A stretch of 64,000 nt of DNA from positions 3,463,001 through 3,527,000 of the forward strand of contig JAOTON010000385.1 of assembly GCA_034440635.1 (NCBI GenBank). The letters run 5' to 3'. The position numbers were made by a program, and so were the translations under genes. Below the pieces are notes generated by a model that ran no database searches, had not been told where the DNA came from, and saw only the letters and a list, made by a program, of their open reading frames with translations. The stretch is from Lepas anatifera. Lineage: Eukaryota > Arthropoda > Thecostraca > Lepadidae. This document shows, piece by piece, positions 56,270 through 64,000 of this stretch; position 1 is the stretch's first letter; each line of letters begins with the position of its first letter.

Positions 56270-56490
56270 CAGATTCTAGCAATCAGTTGGTAGAGCGTTG
56301 GGCTCCGAGCCGCTCAGAAAACCGTGCAGTGGCAGTGTACCGGTGGAAGCTTGGCCCTGCCCCTGAGACACTCTGGCACTCAATATTTACCCGACGTAGG
56401 TCAGCTGTTAACCGGCTGGTGAAAGGGTCACCTGAGCGGGGCGACCGCCCCTGAGTTTTATGGGACGTTAAACTTTGAATTCTAGATTAG
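56270..56490 (+). mobile_element. tRNA-derived SINE (family 3), copy 2
   Basis: ATCAGTTGGTAGAGCGTTGG head, then CCCGACGTAGGTCAGC, CACCTGAGCGGGGCGACC and GGGACGTTAAACTTTG, matching the minus-strand copy at 28735-28965 through the last 40 bases (including TTCTARATT). Confidence 0.8.
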
Positions 56491-58254
56491 CCAGTCAGTG
56501 CTCGTTCGGAGGGTGGGGCCGGAGTCTCCGTTACAGGGCCCTTGATGATTTTAGTGAATCTTTGATCGCATGAGCCGAACCTCCAATGACTTGAACAAAT
56601 TTAGATATAGAAGGTATTCCCAAGCACGATAAGCAGTGGCGGTGAAACGTCCAAATTTAAGGGGAGACACCATGGTTTTTTCAACCCATTTCTGTCCCGT
56701 CAACACCATAGGGATAGTGTTAAAACTTGTGATTTAGGGGAAGGGCACCGTGCCCCGGTGCCCCGCCCCCTCCCAGTTCCGCCGCCGGTGAAAATAACCA
56801 TGAACTTAGCGGACCCACTGCGGTGGCAAGAGGAAAAGTATCTGCATAATATTTCTTAACTAGCGATAACAGGTGTTATTGGTATTCAGCGAATTATGAA
56901 CATTCCAACTGTACATAATCTGATATTTATCAGTGTAAAGTTGATTCGTGGGTAGAAAGTTAGATGGACTTGAGATGGGCTGAATAGCTCATTTCCGCTC
57001 GCTCGCCAAGTTTCGAAAATTGTACGATGAGATTACGTGTTGAAAAGGCAAACGGAAAATATATGGCCCAAGTTGTGCCAGAACACATGTTGCCAACGAA
57101 CGAACACTATCTTCGACTCTGATTCCAACTCCAACTCAGACTCTGACTTTGACTCTGATTCTGACTCTGATTGTGTCTTTGACTTTGAGTCCAACTCTGA
57201 CTCCGACTCCGGATCGGATTCGGACGAACTTCACCGTCTTCAATGCCTACTCTAAGACCGGTCAAAGCCGTCGACTATGACAGACTTGCGACGGATTAAT
57301 TTTTGTTTATTAATAACATCACGGAGAGTGAACATCGGACTTCAAGCGCACAACCACCAGCACTTGATAACTCACACTATCCTGGCTCTTATATGGAAGA
57401 GAAACAGATGCAGGGAGAACCAAGACCAAAAAAGAGCTTATCCTCGCTTGGCACCTATTTACATACCCATCTTTGTACTCCAACATGGATTACCTCATTA
57501 AGAATGGCTAAGCTGGCGGTATGTCTCGGAGACACCTGTAATTGTTTCTGGTAGCTCATGTCTTCAAGATAACGTATAAAACCTGAAGCTCATGCAAAGG
57601 CCAGCAGAAGGAATCACGGGCCCGCCCCCTTTGCGAATCGATTTACGCTGAGTGTATTCATACTTGCATAGTGAATATGCCAGCGTACCTAACGACAGAG
57701 GGAAGTATTCTTATTTCAAGTAATTATCATCATTTCAATTTTCCGTGAATCAAGACAAGAAGCATGCTAGATCGGTAACAAATATTTTTCCAAAGTCTCT
57801 AAAAATATATCAGAGACAGAAAAGAGCAGAAGAAATGATGGTGATGACCTAGGTAATGAAAAAAGTAATCACTAAAATATTATATAGAATTGCCTTAAAC
57901 AAACTCGCCATGAAAACTCCTTTGATTTAGTTTTAATATAGCACCCTACCTCCAACGGGCCTTTTGTGAGCTTGAGAAATTAGCATATACACATTTTTTT
58001 AATAGCAGTGCCTTCTACCTAACTTGTAATTCTTCTTTGCCCAACGAGATTCCTGGCTGCTTCACTTCAAACAACTTGCAATAGAAATACAGACCACACG
58101 CACCTTTTATAAATGCTTCCGATACAATAGCCCTATGTATGTACAATGTATATACAATGTACATTAACAATGTCACTGTCATCAACCAATTCCCACGCTC
58201 GGCAGAATCCGGTCCACATGCCTAGTGCCAGGGTTAACGTTGTTTGAGGAAAAC
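56491..58254. other. intergenic with a (GACTCT)n-type repeat
   Basis: CAGTGGCGGTGAAACG at 56635 and GTTCCGCCGCCGGTG at 56777 look like opposed MITE ends without a clear duplication. Otherwise only the hexanucleotide repeat listed separately. Confidence 0.4.
57114..57227. repeat. (GACTCT)-type hexanucleotide repeat
   Basis: Degenerate GACTCT/GATTCT/AACTCT units read DSDSDSD in one frame. It resembles the subterminal hexamer arrays of the hAT elements, but no termini were found nearby. Confidence 0.85.
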
Positions 58255-58255
58255 G

Positions 58256-59500
58256 GGAAGATTGGGCTGCAGCGCGAACAGCTGTTTTCTATTCAGCTTC
58301 CATTTTTTTAGAACACCAAATATAGTATGATCGTAAAGCCACGCTTGTTTGGTGCTTAAAGAGCACTTTGAAGAGAATGGACCACGTTTTCGAAATTCCA
58401 AAAAATAATCATTTAAGAACATAAGAGGTGACTAAAAATCAAGAACCGACATTTTCCCCTAATTTCATCCGCTGGAAAGATAAATATCTCCTCTTTTCTA
58501 ACAATATGTGACGTCATCAAAATAACACTTTCAATAATCAGTGAAATCCCAAACCTTGATCATAGACTCGCTATAAAGGCCCTCTCACAGCATTTTTGCA
58601 TGACAAAAATTACATGCAGGGGCTATTCAAATAGGTGGTGAAATAATCACAGGACCCGCAACCGATTTCCCGCTGAGGTCCTCTGCTCTCACCATCAGTA
58701 TCTTACTTGTTCACTTGCCACGGCAATCGTACTCTCGGTCCGCCCGTCCATTCTCGGTCTTGTTGAGCACTGGTGCAAAAACTGAACGATAGATGGCGTT
58801 GCGGCGGCCGTGTTTATTCAGTGGTGGAAAGCGGATGCATATGTCTGATGTAAAGAAACAATTTCAGAGTTAGATTTTGGAAGACAAAGATTGATAGTTG
58901 TTTTGGTAAGTACGGGGAAGGGACAATGTGATGTGTATTGCGGCCATTAGGTACACTTCGGCCCAGCGACGCTCTGCAAAGGATAACTACTTGCCCAACG
59001 TTTTTGGTCGCCAGGCGTATTCCATGCTGGTTCACTCGCTAGCATGGCATTTTCAGCGAGTGGGCGAGGTTTGGGCCTTACGACCAATCAGATTACTGTA
59101 ACCATAAGGAAGACATTTCTTCAGGTTTTGAAATAAGACAATAAGCCCATTTACTTAGAAGCGTAAAGCTGGCAGAAATTGTATACCGAGAGCTTTGGGT
59201 TAAATTTGATATACCAATAGTGGTTTCTCCACACGCTCTATAAAAGTGCTATCGCATGCCAAAATAAAAGTGGGACACTCCCTTCAAGCTAAGCGCTTGG
59301 CGCTTGACTTAATCTATTAGCGCGCTCAGCAGACAAAACAAGTGCGGGTCCAGCACCATGATTGATGGGATTACAAGTGCGGGTCCAGCACCATTACTGA
59401 TGGGATTTAAGGACTACACTCGAATTGGTGTTCTTAAAAGATGTAAGTCGTGTCCAGAAGAAAACAACAGCTATTCGTGCTGTGGCCCAATCTTCCAGCT
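58256..59500. mobile_element. inverted-repeat-bounded segment (possible DNA transposon)
   Basis: GGAAGATTGGGCTGCAGCGC with CAGCTGTTTTC (58256-58292) is the inverse of 59461-59498. The true ends and target duplication were not found. The interior has no recognised gene. Confidence 0.45.
59335..59412. repeat. two-copy 35-bp tandem duplication
   Basis: ACAAGTGCGGGTCCAGCACC followed by ATGATTGATGGGATT occurs twice in a row. Confidence 0.85.
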
Positions 59501-59626
59501 GGCTCTCCCCTAAAAAGTCAACCCCAGCACCGTGATGTCGGCCAGCCAGCAGGGCTGACCAATACTGCCGCTCGCGTGAATGTGGCTCATGCCTTCTGTC
59601 ATATAACGTATTGCTTGCTCGAACTT

Positions 59627-59632
59627 TTTATT
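59627..59632 (-). promoter_or_regulatory. poly(A) signal of the Ly6-like gene
   Basis: TTTATT on the plus strand (AATAAA on the transcript) lies about 90 nt past the stop codon at 59722. Confidence 0.55.
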
Positions 59633-59721
59633 CAAAGTCTTCATTTGTCTCTTCTTTCAAATTCACGGGGAATGTATCGACGATGCGCTCTTAGTCCAAC
59701 ATTGTCGTCGTAGTTCGCGAG

Positions 59722-59979
59722 TCACAAGCACTGTTTCACAAGCGCCACCATGGCACAAAGCCAAAGTACAGTTTGTCCGACTTGCTGCGAGGTGGCAGCA
59801 GCATCGGCGTAATTACACAGGTCCTCAGAGCAGCAAGTGACACAGGAGATGATCTTGGTGCGCTCGCCGATGATCAGGCAGGATTGGTCACACTCCTCCA
59901 CACAACTACGCTCCACTGACCAGACGCGGGTCTGCGCAGCACTGCCGTTGATGACGCTGGAAGACTTGTAGACCCGCAC
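59722..59979 (-). CDS. Ly6/uPAR three-finger protein, last coding exon
   Basis: The exon starts after acceptor GGGCCCTGTTTCAG and ends at TGA (59722-59724). It encodes the second half of a Ly6/uPAR fold: SCVEECDQSC, then CVTCCSEDLCN, whose CCxxDLCN signature closes the three-finger disulfide core. After CN comes YADAAATSQQ, a small-residue region, and the hydrophobic tail TVLWLCAMVALV, the layout of a GPI-anchor signal. Such proteins sit on the outer cell surface and act in septate junctions, receptor modulation and signalling. This is an endogenous membrane-anchored member; nothing suggests a secreted toxin. Upstream exons with the signal peptide and first cysteines were not identified. Confidence 0.85.
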   Translation of the reverse strand: MRVYKSSSVINGSAAQTRVWSVERSCVEECDQSCLIIGERTKIISCVTCCSEDLCNYADAAATSQQVGQTVLWLCAMVALVKQCL

Positions 59980-60832
59980 CTGAAACAGGGCCCAGCGCGT
60001 CAGAAGGAACATCGCATCGAAGAAGGGTAGGTTGGTGGTGTGTGCCAGAGCTGCAAAAGTCGGGCTCTCGGGTCATAAAGTGCCCGACAGATTTTAGGGC
60101 ACGGTATGGTCCTGCGACAGATCTTACAATCTGTGAGAAAAAATCTTGGAAGGAAACAGAAAAAATTTTTGTTCTAAAAACTCTATATTAGAATTGTCAC
60201 CTCTTTCACTCAACAAATTTTTCATGAATTTGCACCTCTCCCATATCAAGCCAGTGTGCGGCAAGAACCGATGGAAAATCGAGGGACTTGTGAATCGAGG
60301 GACCTTTGAATAGAGGGCCTTATGCACAGTGGGTCTTTTCGAGGGACTTATGAATCGAGGGACCTTTGAATAGAGGGCCTTATGTACAGAGGGCCTTTAA
60401 ACGTCACCCAGAAAATCCTCTGCTGGAAAAATTCCTTCACCGGCCTGTCGGGCCCGATTTGTATTCCATAGCACGCGACAGCTTGGCCCGACAGGCCGCC
60501 GTAAAGGTAAAGGCGACAGGCAAAACAGTTTTTTCCTTCGTTTCCTTCGTTTGGAAGTACGCTCAACGATGCCGGGAGGGCGCTGTTTGAACAACGCCCT
60601 TGCGGCAAAGCCGGTGTAAAAGGTATCTTTGGTTTGAAAAACAGCCCTGCGGTCTGGTGTGTTGCGTTGTGGATGTGGTGGAGGCCAAGGCCCTAGAATC
60701 CCGTGGTGTGGTGGAGGCAATACGTTGCAAGGTTGTGTTTTTGATTATTTTTTATCTTGCATTACTTTGGTATACATCTTGAGTAAACTGGTTGAGCTTG
60801 GATTTCATCGTCCATAGTTGAAGGACTGATAA
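59980..60832. other. presumed intron/upstream of the Ly6-like gene with small repeats
   Basis: A duplicated block GAGGGACCTTTGAATAGAGG occurs at 60297 and 60357 (60 bp apart). CCGGCCTGTCGGGCCCGA and TTGGCCCGACAGGCCGCC (60440-60502) can form a GC-rich hairpin. No further exon was recognised. Confidence 0.5.
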
Positions 60833-61062
60833 ATGGCTCCGATTAAGCTGAAGCCCCTTCCACCGTCCCGTGTCAAGCTTAAATGTGGATTTGATGGATA
60901 TGGGTATTTTGACGAAAAACGTTTTTTTAAGGAGCATCAGCGAATCAAGCATTCTGGGCTGCCCTGCAAGTTCAGGAACAGTGGTTTTGGCCAAGGAGGT
61001 TGTTTTGAAGCATGGATCAAACAGCGGGTAGATCAGAACAGTGTGGGGAGAAAACAAACAAG
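60833..61062 (+). CDS. candidate first coding exon of an unknown protein
   Basis: ATG at 60833 opens a basic, protein-like frame: MAPIKLKPLPPSRVKLKC, then GYFDEKRFFKEHQRIKHSG and LPCKFRNSGFGQGGCFEAWI. A strong donor CAA|GTAAGT follows at about 61062. The arrangement C...H....H.....C hints at a metal-binding element but fits no standard zinc finger. No function is assigned. It could be a host gene or the 5' exon of a transposon gene. Downstream exons were not recognised. Confidence 0.4.
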
Positions 61063-63023
61063 TAAGTGATGTGGTGTTTGTTGTAATTTCGGCAGCTTAC
61101 ATTTATTTCCATACAGTATGTTATGCTCACTGTTGATCAATAATTTTAAATGATATTAATAAGGGAAAATGAATTTTACCAGCACACTGGTCAAATTAGA
61201 CTAAAACATTTGATTTTCCTTCCGTCTTTCTTAAATCCAATGCCTGTTTGTCCAGAATTAACCACAAAAGTTGCATACCTTCATCAGTGGATTTGTAGAT
61301 GCCAAAGAAACAAAACTCTTCACCTTTCCACATTAATTTGAGTTTTAAGTACCAAACTATTTCTCCCATTTCATTTTATTGAATTACCTAAATATGCCTA
61401 TGATCTATGTCAAGGGGACAAAGATATAACAAAACACAGCCTAGTGCAACCTTTACTCATTCCTTTTACTCTTAACTTCCTTGGAAACATGATATTTATT
61501 TGACATTTACTATCTAACTGACTTAAGGTTATTCATTAGCCTCATTAACTTCAGATCCTAAACCACCTACCCTCATGGAAATGAGCACGGCAATGCATGA
61601 AAACTTTGAAATAGCCAACAGCTTCAAAATTTAGGATTATTCATGTAAACATGCATTTAAAAGTCATGGAAAGTAACATGTACACATGCAAACATGTATG
61701 CATTCAACTACAAGTAGCCATGATCCTTAAAAACACTTTTCGAATATCAAAAAGTACCCTCAATCTTGTTCGTCTGGCCATCAGAGCAAAATCCATATAT
61801 ATCCAAATATCCATAATCCAAATATATCCATATCCAAATATCCAAATATCCAAATATCCATAACAAAGTGAGGTCTTTGTCTCCTTTCATGTAATTGCTC
61901 AGTATTCGTTTTTGCTCAGTATTGTAATTGCTAAGTAAGCTAGCTCAGTAAGTAATTGCTCAGTATTGTAATTACTTCGTATTCGCAGCACAAACACTAC
62001 CAGAGAATTGATGCAAATGCTAGTGCTCACGTCACCGAGAGTCGGTAGTGTTCTGTCCATTTAGAGTGGGCTATTTAGTTAAGTTGCTGGCCTTCGTTTA
62101 GTCGTGACCGGAATGGCCCTGAACTATCATAGCACACGCTAAAATCGCTGTATATGTTATCTAACCGGTGGAAAGGCTTATTGTTCCTTGTTTGGCCTAC
62201 CCTAGCGAAGGTTGGCGCTACCTTTCATCATGCTGATATGGTAAGTACGTGCCTGCTAAATCATCAGGCATCGCTCGAAACGAGGTGAGATTTCGTGTTT
62301 TCGTTTCCTTTCATTTAATCGCTCAGTATTCGTTTGTAGCACAAACACCCCCAGACGGAAGTCACCCATAACGCTAGTTCTCATGCCGCCGATAAAGCCC
62401 GGCCAAGGCGCCGCTGTCCAGGAAGCCGGATAGACGGCGGCTGGGTCTGGTCACCGCTGCTCGTGCCGAGACATAACCCTGAGGAGAGGACCATCGGCGC
62501 TTGGATTGACGCCTAGTGAAATCTGACGCCTAATGATATCCACTGGTGCCAAACTAGAAGTTTTTTATGCTGATTTTAGTATTTTCTATTAAGAATGTGG
62601 AAAATGAGTAGGAACATTTTACCAATTGAATGGGTTTTAGACAATTTTAATAGTCCTATCCTAACCACCCGACAGATTTGGAGGTTTTTCGAAAGTGCCC
62701 GACAGATTTAAGATTTTGAGCTGGTTGTCCGTTGAAATAGGATGGCCAGACGTGGCCTACCGTCCCCTACCCTTCCTCACTACTTTTTATATGAAAATAA
62801 CCAGGTTTCGGTCAAATTGAGAATAAATTCGACAGTTTTGTGACCAGCTGGTGCGGAAGGCAGAAATGAGCCCGAATCCGATGCGGTTTTGGTTCAGGAG
62901 GGGAAAGTCTTATGTCAGTAGCAGATAAACACATTCACTGAGGTCCTTACTTGTCAGTTGTGATGCATATGGTGGATGGAAAGTGGACAGAGAGGTTGAA
63001 CTATAATAAAAAGTGCACGGGAC
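61063..63023. other. intergenic with short repeats
   Basis: (ATATCCAA)n at 61789-61862 and repeated TGCTCAGTATTCG / GTAATTGCTCAGTA blocks at 61897-61985 and 62320. Paired words GCACAAACACTACCAGA (61989) and GCACAAACACCCCCAGA (62340) mark an old duplication. No gene. Confidence 0.5.
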
Positions 63024-63446
63024 TTAACACGCGCACTGGAGGGCGGCCTCGGAGACCCCCGACTATTTTTCCGAGGTGTCCGGAGAACTGCCTGTAGTCG
63101 AAAAACGATACCCGACCAAATTTGAGAGAATTTGACGGCGTGTTGATTGGTGCAAGAATTCTAAAATCGGTCAAACATGTTTTGACTTATGGGCTTTCAA
63201 AGTCCTGCATTTTTAAATCGCCACAATCGCGCGATCGGACCAGTTCGCTTGCATTGGAGACCGAGTGGTGATGTCATAACGCCATATAACTAGGATGATG
63301 TGTCAAGGTTACCTCAAATTAAGATCAATTTCAAGGTCAAAGGTCACAGTTCGAGGTCATATCTGCACTTTTAAGATCATTGGCCCCCGTACTTCTGGTC
63401 AAATGGGGCTACCCGGTCTGACGTAAATTATACTATGACATCATAG
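63024..63446 (+). mobile_element. TTAA-family element G, interrupted
   Basis: Starts TTAACACGCGCACTGGAGGG and aligns with the left half of element F (39071-39490), including AAGGTCAAAGGTCAC. It breaks off at TATGACATCATAG exactly where element E begins, so its right half is beyond the window or lost. Confidence 0.85.
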
Positions 63447-64000
63447 TTAACCCTTGCCCCGGTAGCGGGTACGAGCCACCTTCGCCCTGGTGAGGGGCTA
63501 AAAAAGACCGCCCCCGCGATCTCAAAAACCAAAAGAGCTAGAAAAAAGCGCAACACGGAAATCGAAAGCTCTTCAAAAATTAAATAGAAACTAATTCGGT
63601 CATTTTCCTCGTCAGGTCAATATCAAGGTCACCAGAGGTCAAAATAGGTCAAAATCGCTAATATGAGGTGTACTAAGAAAACCCCATATATCTCAGAAAC
63701 TATGATAGCTAGAAACATGTTTTTTCCATCAATCGAAGGCTCTTGAGTTGCTCTTTCATTACAGTGGCAATGCTTTTTGTGTCAGGTCAAAGCCTTGGGA
63801 GCTACAGGTCACTGAATATTGGGAATATTCTTGGGAATGTCCATAGCCACCCATTAATAAGGACGTTTCCTTTTTCGCTAATAACTTCCAAACCAAGCAA
63901 GATACAGCCATAGTTGATGCACCATTGCAATCCTCTCGTCAATACAAATCATATGATATATAATATTGCTATGCCAGGTCAAATCTAGAAATTTGACCTG
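63447..64000 (+). mobile_element. TTAA-family element E, nested in G (continues past the window)
   Basis: TTAACCCTTGCCCCGG at 63447, then GAGCCACCTTCGCCCTGG, the same head as element B. It holds AGGTCA clusters (63614-63655) and the palindrome AGGTCA-N12-TGACCT at 63976-63999, homologous to 6241-6263 in element A. Confidence 0.82.

Noticed and set aside
56273..56485. 7-bp target duplication ATTCTAG around the family-3 SINE
   Set aside because: The right-hand TTCTARATT is also present in the other copy (28735-28965), so it belongs to the SINE and the match is probably chance.
57037..57255. Acidic SD-repeat protein
   Set aside because: Comes from the GACTCT hexanucleotide repeat, with no flanking conserved sequence.

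Overview
This is a stretch of animal (invertebrate) nuclear DNA, most likely from an arthropod. It has spliced genes with GT/AG introns, tRNA-derived SINEs, non-LTR retrotransposon relics, many DNA transposons with target-site duplications, and abundant micro- and minisatellites. Arthropod affinity is inferred mainly from a GATA factor of the GATA4/5/6 (pannier/serpent/GATAe) class. The species cannot be named from the sequence. Nothing bacterial, viral, rRNA-like or CRISPR-like was seen.

Only two host genes are well supported. The first is a GATA zinc-finger transcription factor on the minus strand, 11609-15624. It has five coding exons in perfect phase: a long polyglutamine-bearing N-terminal exon, an N-finger exon, a C-finger exon, a basic-tail exon and a C-terminal exon, for about 614 residues. 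One extra base in a G5 run (15056-15060) breaks the frame of the first exon. The last-exon acceptor lies in a 44-bp triplication downstream of a 150-nt pyrimidine tract. The second gene is represented by the last coding exon of a GPI-anchored Ly6/uPAR three-finger protein on the minus strand (59722-59979). Weaker exon candidates are at 9031-9172 (-), 28396-28467 (+) and 60833-61062 (+).

The rest is accessory DNA. 0-5 kb: a 35-bp satellite, a 20-bp GGCGCC minisatellite, a SINE with a 16-bp TSD, and a decayed retroelement with an RNase H motif. 5.7-7 kb: a TTAA-flanked element and a LINE 3' end. 7-11 kb: minisatellites and a SINE. 15.6-28 kb: mostly unrecognised DNA, with TTAA elements (18.4-20.3 kb), a 287-bp hAT-type MITE and a 26-bp minisatellite. 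28-31 kb: a CpG-rich promoter-like block, a SINE, and a complete hAT element with transposase remnants. 31.9-34 kb: a 20-bp minisatellite with a roughly 187-bp higher-order period. 35.1-36.2 kb: a foldback element. 37.7-40.5 kb: a hAT element with a nested TTAA element. 42.3-43.4 kb: a second 20-bp array. 44-50.6 kb: MITEs, an RT relic and another TTAA element. 50.7-55.4 kb: a CACTG-ended element, then a mariner-like element holding a nested hAT element. 63.0-64.0 kb: one TTAA element inserted in another.

The most striking theme is a family of TTAA-flanked (piggyBac-like) non-autonomous elements whose interiors carry dense AGGTCA nuclear-receptor half-sites, including DR0/DR1 clusters and palindromes. 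They would disperse potential receptor-binding sites across the genome. No binding or activity can be shown from sequence alone.
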